From contig JAURWC010000084.1 in assembly GCA_030655135.1 (NCBI GenBank), forward strand, positions 310,001-374,000: a stretch of 64,000 nucleotides of DNA, given 5' to 3'. Of the stretch, positions 8,751 to 17,195 are shown one piece after another. The DNA comes from Hyphomicrobiaceae bacterium (lineage in GTDB: Bacteria; Pseudomonadota; Alphaproteobacteria; Rhizobiales; Hyphomicrobiaceae). A program made the position numbers and the translations under genes. Below the pieces are notes generated by a model. That model saw nothing but the letters and a program-made list of their open reading frames with translations. It was not told the origin of the DNA and did no database searches. How positions within the stretch are numbered: the stretch's first letter is position 1; each line of letters starts with the position of its first letter.

Positions 8751-9094
8751 TGATTGGATCGGTCCTTGCTGATTGAGGCCAAGCGTTGGCTGCCCTGCAA
8801 CCAGACAAATCGGGCAATATGACAACGTGGCTTCCATCTCGTTGCATCAGTAGAAGCGCTGCCGTGGGCCAGGCTGACGTGCGCTGAGCGGATGCTGCTC
8901 CGGCACCCAACTGCAGCGCTGCCCTTGCAGAGACGAGGCGGCCCCCCAAATGTTCTTGTTGACGAATGCGTTAGACGGCGCGGGCATGTCACAGCCGGGT
9001 TGTATAGTTTGCACCAACATCGCTAGGATGACGCAACGAGTGCCGCAGGATTCGTTAAGCCGCCTCGAAAATCAAAGCTTGGGAGAACTACTCC
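8751..9094. other. Intergenic region between divergent gene groups
   Basis: About 340 bases separate the start of the DUF3617 pair (leftward) and the start of the small secreted-protein pair (rightward). A TTGACG hexamer at about 8955 could be part of a rightward promoter, but no matching -10 element stands out. No credible ORF or RNA gene is seen. Confidence 0.4.
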
Positions 9095-9577
9095 GTGCGC
9101 ACCTTTATGAAATACGCCGCAGCCTTCAGCACCTCGATGATCCTGGCTGCCACGGCAGCGCAGGCCAAGGGCGCCAGCCCTTTTGCCGGCCTGGCCGGCG
9201 GATGGAGCGGCGGCGGCACGGCCTCGTTCGATGGCGGCCGGAGCGAAAAGCTTCGCTGCACGGCTACATACCGGCCTGGCAGCGGCGGCAACACGCTGGC
9301 CATGACCATCCGTTGCGCCAATGCGTCGCTGAATGTCCAGCTCAACGGCAACCTGCGTTACAATAACGGCCGGGTCAGCGGCAGCTGGTCGGAGAGTTCC
9401 ACTGGCGCCGGTGGCAGCGCGGCCGGGCGCGCGGGTCCATCCAGCCTCCGCCTACGGATCGGTGGCGATCTTTCCGGAAATCTGTCAGTCTCATTCTCCG
9501 GGGCCAGCCAATCCGTTTCTATCGCGACCAACAATTCCGCCTTCCGCCGCGCCAGCTTCAATCTGAGGCGGCGTTGA
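9095..9577 (+). CDS. Small secreted beta-rich protein, paralogue 1
   Basis: A 160-residue protein with a cleavable signal peptide (to about AAQAK, residue 25). The mature part is Gly/Ser-rich with alternating polar and hydrophobic residues, suggesting a beta-barrel or sandwich. A two-Cys spacing (LRCTATYRP ... MTIRCAN) probably forms one disulfide. The GTG start at 9095 is preferred over the ATG at 9107 because GGGAG sits 9 bases before the GTG. The family is not recognised. The next gene downstream is a paralogue of the same length and layout. Confidence 0.7.
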   Translation: MRTFMKYAAAFSTSMILAATAAQAKGASPFAGLAGGWSGGGTASFDGGRSEKLRCTATYRPGSGGNTLAMTIRCANASLNVQLNGNLRYNNGRVSGSWSESSTGAGGSAAGRAGPSSLRLRIGGDLSGNLSVSFSGASQSVSIATNNSAFRRASFNLRRR

Positions 9578-9740
9578 CATCGCTGTCACAGGCTAAGGCC
9601 TAGGGGTTTGTTGCGTTTAGGTCACGTCTGGTCGTAAACAGGCAGCTAGACTGCGTTCGGGGCAGTTGGATTTCGAGCGCCGTGCGTTGCAGCAAGATCG
9701 CCGGAAGCTGTCCGGCATCTGTGGTTCGGAGGATTGTTGG

Positions 9741-10226
9741 GTGATTGCTCTTAATTCAGTAAAGGCGCTGGCGGTTGGCTCGGCCCTCTTCTTCGGTCTG
9801 GCGGCGTCGCCGGCCATGGCCGAAGGGGCCTTTGCGGGCTTCAACGGCACGTGGCGCGGCGCCGGCAACATTACGCTCGCCGGCGGCCAGAAGGAAAAGC
9901 TGACCTGCAAGGCCTACTACAATCCAAAAAATTCGGGCGCTGAACTCGGCATCGCTCTGACCTGCTCGTCGCAAGCAAACAAGATCGAGTTGCGCGCGAA
10001 TCTCAATTCGTCGGGCGATTCCGTGTCCGGCAGCTGGGAAGAGCGCGCGTTCAACTCGTCGGGCAGCGTCGCGGGCAAAGCCAGCGGCAGCAAGCTGAAC
10101 CTGTCGATCTCCGGCACTTTGAAGGGCACCATGTCGATTTCGACCGGCGCTTCCAGCCAGTCGGTCAACATCCGTACGGACGGCACCGGCTTCAAGTCGG
10201 TCAGCCTTTCGCTCTCCAAGAGCTGA
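9741..10226 (+). CDS. Small secreted beta-rich protein, paralogue 2
   Basis: A 161-residue paralogue of the preceding gene. Shared blocks are FAGFNGTWRG/FAGLAGGWSG, the EKLTCKAYYNP/EKLRCTATYRP region with the first Cys, the second Cys about 20 residues later, VSGSWEE/VSGSWSE, SG.LKG.MSIS/SGNLSVSFS and the ASQSV block near the end. The signal peptide ends near AMAEG. The GTG at 9741 is taken as the start because GGAGG lies 8 bases upstream; an upstream ATG (9666) would add 25 residues before the signal peptide. Function unknown; the pair has no enzyme neighbour. Confidence 0.7.
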   Translation: MIALNSVKALAVGSALFFGLAASPAMAEGAFAGFNGTWRGAGNITLAGGQKEKLTCKAYYNPKNSGAELGIALTCSSQANKIELRANLNSSGDSVSGSWEERAFNSSGSVAGKASGSKLNLSISGTLKGTMSISTGASSQSVNIRTDGTGFKSVSLSLSKS

Positions 10227-10272
10227 TCGGCCACGCGGGCCGGTAAGCCACACATCTCCTCAGATGTTTTGA

Positions 10273-10300
10273 CATGGCGCGGCATCATCGCTGCGCCATG
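10273..10300. terminator. Hairpin after the secreted-protein pair, probable terminator
   Basis: Eight-base arms CATGGCGC and GCGCCATG enclose 12 bases and are followed by TTAGTTT. The T-tract is weak, so termination is only suggested by position 46 bases after the stop codon. Confidence 0.4.
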
Positions 10301-10410
10301 TTAGTTTCAGGCAGCAAATCACACTGGGCGGCCGAGCCCGGGCATACGAGGCGGGCCAAGCCCGCGAACGAGGGCTCGCGACAGACGCGCCCCAAACGAA
10401 AGGGACGACA

Positions 10411-10764
10411 ATGGTCCGCACGCTTCTAGCTGCCGCCTGCCTGACTGCAACGATCACGATCTTCGGCGCGGCTAATCCGGCAGACGCCACATTCCGCAGC
10501 CGCGGCAACAACGGCGGGCGAGACGGTGTTGTCGTCGCCGTCAGCAAGCACGGCAATGGCACGGTGTCTGGCCCCGTACGCCAGGCACGCTACGGCCTGG
10601 AAGTTCGCACGCCCGGCGGCAACTGGATCGGTTGCCGCGCGAGCTGCTCCGAAACGCTGCGCGTGCAAACGGTCGACATTTGGGAAAATGACGGCCGCCT
10701 CGTCGGCGCGGGCGACGCCGCCAACGAGTGCGGCATCTTCGGCTGCCTCGAAATCGGGCGCTAA
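10411..10764 (+). CDS. Small exported protein with four cysteines, unknown
   Basis: A 117-residue protein with a signal peptide (cleavage near ADA-T, residue 27). The mature part has two Cys pairs, GCRASC in the middle and NECGIFGC at the end, which suggests two disulfides in the periplasm. No family is recognised. GGG 6 bases before the ATG is an acceptable ribosome-binding site. Its stop abuts that of the convergent MBL hydrolase, with a 1-base gap. Confidence 0.65.
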   Translation: MVRTLLAAACLTATITIFGAANPADATFRSRGNNGGRDGVVVAVSKHGNGTVSGPVRQARYGLEVRTPGGNWIGCRASCSETLRVQTVDIWENDGRLVGAGDAANECGIFGCLEIGR

Positions 10765-10765
10765 T

Positions 10766-11437
10766 CTAGCCCTGCGCCAAGCCGATCAGGAACGGGTTCG
10801 TGGCGCGCTCAGCACCGATTGTGCTCGTCGGACCATGCCCGCAGATGAAAGCGATATTGTCGTCGAGCGGCAGGATCTTCGATTGCAGGGATTTCATTAG
10901 CGTGTCGTGATCGCCCTGCGGCAGGTCTGTGCGCCCCACCGAGCCGCGAAACAGCACGTCCCCCATCAGGGCGAACTTCTGCGCCTTATTGAGAAACACC
11001 ACTGATCCTGGCGAATGCCCAGGGCAGTGCAGAATATCGAACGTGTGCCCGCCGACGCTGACGGTATCGCCCTCGTCGAGCCACCGGTCCGGCACGAGGT
11101 TGCGCGCCTCCATGCCGTACGCGTCACCTTGCGCCTCAAGGTTATCGAGCAAAGACTTCTCCGCCTTGTGCGGGCCTTCGATCTTCACGCCCAGGTCATC
11201 TCGTAGATCTGCTGCGCCACCGGCGTGGTCGATGTGTCCGTGCGTCAGCAGGATTTTCTCGACCTTGATGCCGACTTCGTCGATTGCCTTCAGGATCGCA
11301 TCGATGTTGCCGCCGGGATCGACGACCGCGCCCAACATCGTTTCGGGGTTCCACAGCAGGGTGCAGTTCTGCTGGAAAGCCGTAACGGGAATGATCGCGG
11401 CCTTCAGCCCGGCCGGAGTGTTCTCAGCGTCTGCCAT
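10766..11437 (-). CDS. MBL-fold metallo-hydrolase, glyoxalase II-like (YcbL type)
   Basis: A 223-residue metallo-beta-lactamase-fold hydrolase. Metal ligands are all present: THGHIDHAGG (His66, His68, Asp70, His71), His140 in HCPGHSPGS, Asp159 in MGDVLF and His200 in GHGPTST. The length and motif spacing match the short glyoxalase II-like group, including Salmonella YcbL, that hydrolyses thioesters such as S-lactoylglutathione. The C-terminal substrate domain of classical GloB is absent. A perfect CtrA box lies about 89 bases upstream of its start. Confidence 0.88.
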   Translation of the reverse strand: MADAENTPAGLKAAIIPVTAFQQNCTLLWNPETMLGAVVDPGGNIDAILKAIDEVGIKVEKILLTHGHIDHAGGAADLRDDLGVKIEGPHKAEKSLLDNLEAQGDAYGMEARNLVPDRWLDEGDTVSVGGHTFDILHCPGHSPGSVVFLNKAQKFALMGDVLFRGSVGRTDLPQGDHDTLMKSLQSKILPLDDNIAFICGHGPTSTIGAERATNPFLIGLAQG

Positions 11438-11525
11438 GATCGATCCCGTCTCCTCGTTGTTGGCGCGCTCTTACCGCGGTACAGCCGCTGTGGCCAGTGA
11501 CCCGGTATCGCACCGGCAACCATTC

Positions 11526-11541
11526 GTTAACCAATTATTAA
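11526..11541 (-). promoter_or_regulatory. Perfect CtrA-binding box (TTAA-N7-TTAAC)
   Basis: Read on the minus strand the site is TTAATAATTGGTTAAC, an exact match to the CtrA consensus TTAA-N7-TTAAC known from Caulobacter. It lies in the 206-base region between the divergent MBL hydrolase and the Ala/Pro-rich protein at 11644. I found no other full match while scanning the TTAAC occurrences I could see. ctrA itself is 3 kb away. Which of the two genes it controls is not decided by sequence. Confidence 0.65.
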
Positions 11542-11643
11542 TCAATATGGCGCCATGATTTCGCAGCGAGGCATGAAGCCGCGCAGTCATCGCCCTGTTG
11601 ACAGGCCATAACGGTCTGTCAGACCCGGCAGCGGGCCCCAACG

Positions 11644-13200
11644 ATGATCGTCACAACGCCCGAACCCGCAGCCCAGGCGCTCCTCCAGGCCCAGGCGCGA
11701 TTGGCGTCCGAAATGCCCATCGCCCCGACCGGCCAGCAGCAGAGCACGCCTGCGACGGTTCCGGTTCCTGCGGCGGCGTCATCAACAACGCCAGTTGTCG
11801 TCACTGCCGATCCACTCGCAGTTCTTCTACAGAGCGGCGGCGCCGACATCGCGGATACGCCCCTGACCGCCGACCTGGCTCGCCGCTACGCCGAGAGCGG
11901 AACGCTGACCCAGCGCACCGCCACTGATTTGGCGTTGCCTAAAGACCTGCAGATGCCGAACAGCCTCAGCGCGTCAGACGCCAAACTGCTGAACGGCCTG
12001 TCCCAGGCCTACCGCCAGCCTGCAACCGCGACGCCCGTGCCACAGCCCGTTAATGTGCAGCGCGAGCTGGTCAATGCTCAGCTGCCCAACGCGCCTGCTA
12101 CTGCCGGAAACACGCCCGCAGTGATCATCATCGATGGCCGGCAGTTGCCGCTGAACGGGACGCAGACAGCCCTCGTGCGCAGCGCAATTGCATCCGGTAA
12201 CGCGCCCGATGCCAAGTTGCTGAGCAGCCTTCTGCAGCCGCCGGCTGTGCTCGATGCCGACCCCGTTCCTCTGCAGCAACCCGCCAGCGCACTGCGCGAA
12301 TTGGCGGCCGCTGCCATTGCGCAGCCCAGCAATGCGGGGCGTAGCCAGAGCAATTCTCAATTGCCCGACGCACCACGCGATCAAGCCAATCTCGCGCTGG
12401 CGACGGCGGCCCGGAACCTCCCTGAGGCAGATTTGCCGGCGGCAACTCGCGACAGTGCCAGCCTCACCTTGCCCGCCGCACCGCGCCAGCAGGCAGTCGC
12501 GGCACAGCCCGGCGTGCGCATCGCGGCGCCCGAGCTTCCCGGCATTCCCGTTGCCGCCAATGGCGTCATCCTCGTGGACGGCCGCACGATTGCGCTGAAC
12601 CCGGCACAGGTTGCCCTGGTCCGCGCCAACCTCGACGCCGCTCTGCGCAGAACCGGTGGGATCGGCGGCTCGGATGGCGAAGATTCCACGATCACAGCGG
12701 CAATCACCGCCGACGATAAAGTTCGCGAGGTCGGCAAGGTGCAATCGGTTGAAACGAGCCTGCGGCCAAATATTGAGGGGCGCGAACGCCACGCATCCCC
12801 TGCGCAAGGTGAGGGTCCCAATATTCACGAGGGACTTGGCAACGATGAAAAGGTGGAAGCCGTGCGCGCTGTCCGTCACGAACAACCCGCTCCCTATGAA
12901 CCGCAGGTCATCGTGCCCCGGCCCCAGGATCATGCCGTGATCACGCCCGGCCCCGATCGCGTCATTCTTGCCGGCCCCGCTCCCGAAACGGGACCGCAGT
13001 CCGCGATCACCGGCATTGCGATCGCCCTTGCCCCCGGCATCACCCGCGACGACGTCACCGCAGAGTTGCATCAGGATGGCTATCGTCTGACCTTTGCGGG
13101 CAGCGACGACTCGCTCCTACTGCACGCCAGTGCCGGGTTGTCGGCGCAATTGATGTTTGCCGACGGCACGTCAATGCGCCTGCAGCTCACGCACGACTGA
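11644..13200 (+). CDS. Ala/Pro-rich protein with C-terminal RTX-associated module, unknown
   Basis: A 518-residue protein with no recognised family over most of its length. Residues 1-60 are low-complexity (Ala, Gln, Pro, Thr). Two related blocks, IIIDGRQLPLNGTQTALVRS and ILVDGRTIALNPAQVALVR, occur about 140 residues apart. Between them are degenerate repeats around LPDAPRDQA, LPEADLPAATR and LPAAPRQQA. The last 55 residues (GITRDDV ... YRLTF ... LMFADGTSMRL) align with the end of the next gene product and resemble the haemolysin-type calcium-binding related module. No signal peptide is seen, which fits C-terminal-signal type I export, but no exporter is nearby. The start has only a weak ribosome-binding site. 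Confidence 0.7.
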   Translation: MIVTTPEPAAQALLQAQARLASEMPIAPTGQQQSTPATVPVPAAASSTTPVVVTADPLAVLLQSGGADIADTPLTADLARRYAESGTLTQRTATDLALPKDLQMPNSLSASDAKLLNGLSQAYRQPATATPVPQPVNVQRELVNAQLPNAPATAGNTPAVIIIDGRQLPLNGTQTALVRSAIASGNAPDAKLLSSLLQPPAVLDADPVPLQQPASALRELAAAAIAQPSNAGRSQSNSQLPDAPRDQANLALATAARNLPEADLPAATRDSASLTLPAAPRQQAVAAQPGVRIAAPELPGIPVAANGVILVDGRTIALNPAQVALVRANLDAALRRTGGIGGSDGEDSTITAAITADDKVREVGKVQSVETSLRPNIEGRERHASPAQGEGPNIHEGLGNDEKVEAVRAVRHEQPAPYEPQVIVPRPQDHAVITPGPDRVILAGPAPETGPQSAITGIAIALAPGITRDDVTAELHQDGYRLTFAGSDDSLLLHASAGLSAQLMFADGTSMRLQLTHD

Positions 13201-13282
13201 TCCGTAAAGTTTATCTGACCGGCTTAAGACGCCTTTCAGTCCTCGGGCAGCACAGTTCCCCATTGCTCCTCGAGGATCCGGC

Positions 13283-14467
13283 ATGAAGATCAACGGCAGC
13301 TCGCCCCCTTACACAAGGCCGTACGGTTCGTTCGGCCGGACGTCCACCTCGCTGTTTTCTTCCCAGCAGCCCACATTCGGCACCTCGGCGTCGCCCGCAT
13401 CCGGCCCGACGATCTGGTCGGCGATCCAGCGCATCCAATCCATCCTGCTCGACCGCCAAGATCGTGCGGCAGGCGGTACGACTGCGGCCAGCAACGGCGG
13501 CTCCAACGTTTATGCAGAAAACAAATCGATCACCGGCAACGCCGTCAGCGGCGCCAAGGTTGGCGGCAAGTTCCTCGACGTCAAGGCCGCGTCGATGCAA
13601 TATGTACAGTCCACCGCGACCGATTCGAAGTTCACCAGCAAGACGATCTACAGCTCGTCGTTTGAAGGCGACCGCACCAGCATCACCGCAGATCGCGTCC
13701 AATACGCTCAGATCAATGGCGACAAGTCCGTCGTGAACGTCAAGACAATGACCGGCGGCCAGATCGGCGGCGATGGCGTGACTGTCAACGCCGAGACCGT
13801 CGAAGGCCTGCTTCAAGTCAGCGGCAGCGGGGCCAAGATTACGGCGGACCAATTGAGCTATACGCAAATCAGCGGCAAGGGCGCGTCGCTGACGGCAGAC
13901 AAGCTGGGCGTCGTTTTGATCAATGCAGACGACGTGTCGATATCCGCCGAAACGGCCGGAAGCATCACCCTTCGCGGCGGCAAGAACAGCGTAACCGTCG
14001 ACAAGGCGACCGATATCCAGGCCGGAGCCGGCACCAACTCCATCAACGCCAAGAGCGTAAGCAGTGTTTCTCTTGCAGGTGGAGATGACGTTATTACTGT
14101 CGGCACGGCCTTAGGCGCCATCAACGCGGGCGCCGGCAACGACCGTATCACCGTCGACAAGGCTGCATCTGTGTCCGGCGGCAAGGGCAACGACACGCTG
14201 ACTGTCGGCGCGGGTGTTCAGCGCGTGACGTTCAACGCCGGCGACGGCGCCGATATCGTCAATGCCGAGAAGGGCACGACGGTCGCCTTCGGCGCCGGGC
14301 TCCAGCGTGACGATGTCCAGATCGTCAGGGACGGCGACACGTATCGCATCAGCTTCGGCAATAGCAGCGACCGGATCACGCTCAACGCAGGCGTCGGCAC
14401 CACCTCCAAGCTTTCGTTCGCCGACGGCTCCACTGTGGACCTAAGCCGCGAGACCATCGAAGCCTGA
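13283..14467 (+). CDS. RTX-like beta-solenoid protein, unknown
   Basis: A 394-residue protein made mainly of short beta-strand repeats. Residues about 70-260 are Ser/Thr/Val/Gly-rich repeats of a right-handed beta-helix type. Residues about 265-330 carry RTX-like calcium nonapeptides (AGGDDVITVG, AGAGNDRITV, GGKGNDTLTVG, AGDGADIV). The C-terminal module GLQRDDV ... YRISF ... LSFADGSTVDL is shared with the preceding gene. No N-terminal signal is present, as in type I secreted RTX proteins. GAGGA 7 bases before the ATG supports the start. It is 82 bases downstream of the 518-residue protein on the same strand, so the two are probably co-transcribed. Confidence 0.75.
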   Translation: MKINGSSPPYTRPYGSFGRTSTSLFSSQQPTFGTSASPASGPTIWSAIQRIQSILLDRQDRAAGGTTAASNGGSNVYAENKSITGNAVSGAKVGGKFLDVKAASMQYVQSTATDSKFTSKTIYSSSFEGDRTSITADRVQYAQINGDKSVVNVKTMTGGQIGGDGVTVNAETVEGLLQVSGSGAKITADQLSYTQISGKGASLTADKLGVVLINADDVSISAETAGSITLRGGKNSVTVDKATDIQAGAGTNSINAKSVSSVSLAGGDDVITVGTALGAINAGAGNDRITVDKAASVSGGKGNDTLTVGAGVQRVTFNAGDGADIVNAEKGTTVAFGAGLQRDDVQIVRDGDTYRISFGNSSDRITLNAGVGTTSKLSFADGSTVDLSRETIEA

Positions 14468-14506
14468 CGGCACCGCCGCTTCTTCGCTCTGCCAACCGGG
14501 AACACA

Positions 14507-14542
14507 AAAAAATCGGGAGCCGAAAGGCTCCCGAGTTCTTTT
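14507..14542. terminator. Strong bidirectional rho-independent terminator
   Basis: Perfect 9-bp arms TCGGGAGCC (14513-14521) and GGCTCCCGA (14526-14534) enclose GAAA. On the minus strand the stem is followed by seven Ts, making it the ctrA terminator. On the plus strand it is followed by GTTCTTTT, so it can also end the RTX-like gene. Confidence 0.9.
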
Positions 14543-14569
14543 CGATCGTCTCTATAATTCTTGCTAGTC

Positions 14570-15265
14570 TTAGGCAGCGACGTGCTCGTCGCCCGGGTTG
14601 CGCAGCACGTAGCCGCGGCCCCAAACCGTTTCGATGTAATGCTGGCCGCCGGTTGCCGTCTGCAGCTTCTTGCGCAGCTTGCAAATGAAGACGTCGATGA
14701 TCTTCAGTTCCGGCTCGTCCATGCCGCCATACAGATGGTTGAGGAACATTTCCTTCGTCAGGGTCGTGCCCTTGCGAAGCGAAAGCAGCTCCAGCATCTG
14801 GTATTCCTTGCCGGTGAGGTGAACGCGCGAGCCGTTGACCTCTACCGTCTTCGTGTCGAGATTGACGCGCAGGTCGCCCGTCTCGATAACCGACTGTGCG
14901 TGCCCTTTCGAGCGCCGCACGATGGCGTGAATGCGCGCGACGAGTTCGTCCTTGTGGAACGGCTTCGTCATGTAGTCGTCGGCGCCGAAGCCGAGCCCCC
15001 TCACCTTGTCCTCGATCTGGGCGAGCCCAGACAGGATCAAGATCGGCGTTCCGACCTTTGCGACGCGCAACATCTTCAAAACTTCATACCCGCTCATGTC
15101 AGGCAGGTTGATGTCGAGAAGAATAATGTCGTAATCATAGAGCTTACCGAGGTCGACCCCTTCCTCGCCAAGATCCGTCGTGTAGACGTTAAAGCCTTCC
15201 GACTGCAGCATCAGTTCGATGCTTTGTGCCGTAGCGCTATCGTCTTCAATTAGAAGGACGCGCAT
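14570..15265 (-). CDS. ctrA: Cell-cycle response regulator CtrA
   Basis: CtrA is the essential alphaproteobacterial master regulator that controls division, DNA methylation and motility genes and, in Caulobacter, represses replication initiation. The 231-residue length equals that of Caulobacter CtrA. The receiver domain has the acidic pair Glu7-Asp8-Asp9 and phospho-acceptor Asp51 ([12 protein letters not shown]). The C-terminal winged-helix OmpR-type domain includes [12 protein letters not shown] and [10 protein letters not shown]. The final Ala-Ala matches the ClpXP degradation tag of Caulobacter CtrA. It has a strong terminator downstream and a 654-base upstream region with possible regulatory sites. 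A divergent fliJ and nearby sciP complete a classic CtrA neighbourhood. Confidence 0.98.
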   Translation of the reverse strand: MRVLLIEDDSATAQSIELMLQSEGFNVYTTDLGEEGVDLGKLYDYDIILLDINLPDMSGYEVLKMLRVAKVGTPILILSGLAQIEDKVRGLGFGADDYMTKPFHKDELVARIHAIVRRSKGHAQSVIETGDLRVNLDTKTVEVNGSRVHLTGKEYQMLELLSLRKGTTLTKEMFLNHLYGGMDEPELKIIDVFICKLRKKLQTATGGQHYIETVWGRGYVLRNPGDEHVAA

Positions 15266-15919
15266 CTGTTTCCATTCCTCGCTTTGGCCTGCCCCGTCGC
15301 CAGGTCGCTGCTGCTATTGCCGTAAAACTCTGCCCCCGGCACATTGCCCTTGCCCGAAGCTTAATTCTCGTTACGAAACTACGCGCCAATCGTTAACAAA
15401 AACTGATGCCCTGTCGGGGGCTGACCCAAAACGGCACTCTTCTGCATCGCGTGTCGAATCTGCCGCGGTCAGACTGCCCAATTTGCTAACGTTTCCTTAC
15501 TCGGGCCTTGTCCGGCGCTTACCGGGAACCCAGCCAAGAAATCGTCAGCCTCGGCAGTCGGCCAGCGGCACACGCGATGACCTCGGGCGCCACCGTTATA
15601 CTTAAGGCTAGTCAATTCGTGAGACGATTCAAGTGCTAACAGCATTCGGATTAGATGTGAATCCACGTCCGCCATAAATTCGTCGCACCTATTACCGAAA
15701 TTGATGAAACGGCTTTATGGCGTTGCTTTACCGCAACTTAATGCCCGTATGACATATTGAGTCTTAAGAGCCGGAAAACGCCGACTTACCGCGGGTTGCG
15801 GCCCTGAGACGGTGCGACCTGGGTCGCTGACTGCGTTAATGCAGCCTGCACCATGCGTCGATGGCACGAAAATTGATTGTCGCCTGTGGCGAGTTCGACT
15901 GTGTTGAGGGTATCGAACG
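15266..15919. promoter_or_regulatory. ctrA-fliJ divergent intergenic region
   Basis: About 650 bases without a gene. On the ctrA side there are partial CtrA half-sites: TTAA at 15361 followed six bases later by TTAC, and TTAAC at 15393. Three GANTC sites, the CcrM methylation target, lie at 15456-15460, 15626-15630 and 15659-15663. In Caulobacter the ctrA promoter is controlled by CtrA itself and by GANTC methylation. The number of GANTC sites here is not clearly above chance, so their role is a suggestion. No ORF with credible composition is seen. Confidence 0.5.
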
Positions 15920-16300
15920 ATGAAAGCACGAGAGACCGCGATGCGCCTAAAGCGCTTTGAGGCGGACGAGAAGGCCCGCAAGGCGGCCGATCTCGAACAT
16001 ATGATTCGCGAATTCGAAACGATCGCCTCCGACCTTGATCGCCAGATCCAGGCCGAAGAAGATCGCAGCGGCGTTCGCGATCCGAGCCATTTCGCCTATT
16101 CCACGTTCGCCAAGTCGGCCAGCCAGCGTCGTGACAACCTGCGCGCCTCCGTCGCCGGCCTGCGCGCAAAGCTGGAAGCGGCCATGAAGGAACGCGACGA
16201 GGCAGCCGAACAGGCCGTCCAGTCCGCGCCCACCCCGCTTCGTGTCACCGGCCGCCTGCACCGGCGGGGCGAACGCGCCCCTAGCCCCGTGCTGCGCTAA
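15920..16300 (+). CDS. fliJ: FliJ-like flagellar export chaperone, divergent C-terminus
   Basis: A 126-residue, mostly coiled-coil protein. The first 100 residues match the alphaproteobacterial FliJ found beside ctrA: KARETAMRLKRFEADEKARKAADLEHMI, an Asp/Glu-rich middle, DPSHFAYSTFAKSASQRRDNL and a final helix. FliJ supports flagellar type III export with the ATPase FliI. The last about 25 residues are Pro/Arg-rich and do not continue the coiled coil. No fliI or other flagellar gene is in the window. GAGGG 9 bases before the ATG supports the start. The name rests on family pattern and location. Confidence 0.75.
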   Translation: MKARETAMRLKRFEADEKARKAADLEHMIREFETIASDLDRQIQAEEDRSGVRDPSHFAYSTFAKSASQRRDNLRASVAGLRAKLEAAMKERDEAAEQAVQSAPTPLRVTGRLHRRGERAPSPVLR

Positions 16301-16329
16301 CCCGGCCACACCCACTGATTCGTCAACAG

Positions 16330-16362
16330 AAAGCCCGCCCGGCAGCTGCCGTGGCGGGCTTT
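16330..16362. terminator. Hairpin terminator after fliJ
   Basis: Ten-bp perfect arms AAAGCCCGCC (16330-16339) and GGCGGGCTTT (16353-16362), with a nested CGGCAGCTGCCG palindrome in the loop. The T-tract is short (TTT), but the stem is strong and directly follows the fliJ stop. Confidence 0.7.
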
Positions 16363-16405
16363 CCGCGTCTTGCCAAGGCCATGAGCGCGTGTCAGGGGTC
16401 AAATA

Positions 16406-16429
16406 CCGCTGGCCTTCGCAGGCCAGCGG
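16406..16429. repeat. GC-rich hairpin upstream of the lipoprotein gene
   Basis: Perfect 9-bp arms CCGCTGGCC and GGCCAGCGG enclose TTCGCA, starting 46 bases before the lipoprotein ATG. It is preceded by CAGGGGTCAAATACC, a motif resembling the GGGGTCAGACC palindromes at 39.2 kb. No T-tract follows, so it is more likely an intergenic repeat or a leader structure than a terminator. Confidence 0.5.
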
Positions 16430-16451
16430 CCGCAACAACGATCGAAATGGA

Positions 16452-17117
16452 ATGCAGCACCGCACTGGCACCGTCGCCCTCGTGCTCTGTCTGGCAACTC
16501 TGATGCTCCAGGGGTGCGCGGCCTCGCTTACGCCGGGCGAAACTGGAGCGGCATCCACCACGGGCACAGCGCCACCGATCGCTCCACCCGCCCAAACGGC
16601 AGCGGCACCGGTGCCGCCGGTCGCCGCCGAAGACACTGGGACAATGGCGTCCCTGAAATCCATGCTTCCCAAGGGCGAGCAGATCGTTGGCACGCCCACT
16701 GAGTTGTACACACGAATTGCCCGTGGCGCGTTAACCTGCTGGTTCGGGGCATCGGGGCCCCTCAAGGGCGCATACATGTATCACGCCGATGCGGCGCCCC
16801 CCTCGAAGGGCGGGCGCTCGGAAATCATAATCCGTACGAAAGATAAGGACGCCGCGGACCCCAGGTCGCTGCGCGCCTACAAAATCACGATCGCTCCGGG
16901 CGAAAGCGGATCCGTTCTCGAAACGGAGAACGCGAAAATCCCTGAACCCCTGGCGACCAGCCTTGGGGCCGACGTGCGCCGCTGGGCAGCCGCCGACGAA
17001 GGCTGCAGCGCGGCACCGGCTACGGCAGAATGGAATGCTGGCGCAAAACCGCCGGAGACAGAGAAGGCGGCAGCCCAGCCCGCCAAGAAAAACAAAACGG
17101 TCAGCAAGAAGAAGTAG
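16452..17117 (+). CDS. Outer-membrane lipoprotein, unknown
   Basis: A 221-residue lipoprotein: the signal sequence ends in the lipobox LMLQGC with the acylated Cys at residue 22. A Pro/Ala/Thr-rich linker follows (about residues 25-65), then a compact domain (about 65-185) containing a conserved-looking Cys in ALTCWFGASGP and a second Cys in DEGCSAAP, and finally a Lys-rich tail ending in three lysines. The domain is not recognised. The ATG at 16452 is chosen because it begins the lipoprotein signal; the frame is open further upstream. It is convergent with sciP. Confidence 0.7.
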   Translation: MQHRTGTVALVLCLATLMLQGCAASLTPGETGAASTTGTAPPIAPPAQTAAAPVPPVAAEDTGTMASLKSMLPKGEQIVGTPTELYTRIARGALTCWFGASGPLKGAYMYHADAAPPSKGGRSEIIIRTKDKDAADPRSLRAYKITIAPGESGSVLETENAKIPEPLATSLGADVRRWAAADEGCSAAPATAEWNAGAKPPETEKAAAQPAKKNKTVSKKK

Positions 17118-17195
17118 GCCGACGCGCAATGCCCGCACGGCCGGGCGTGCTTCTGGGCACCCGGCCGTACAAGGCACAACGCCAACTGAGGGAGA

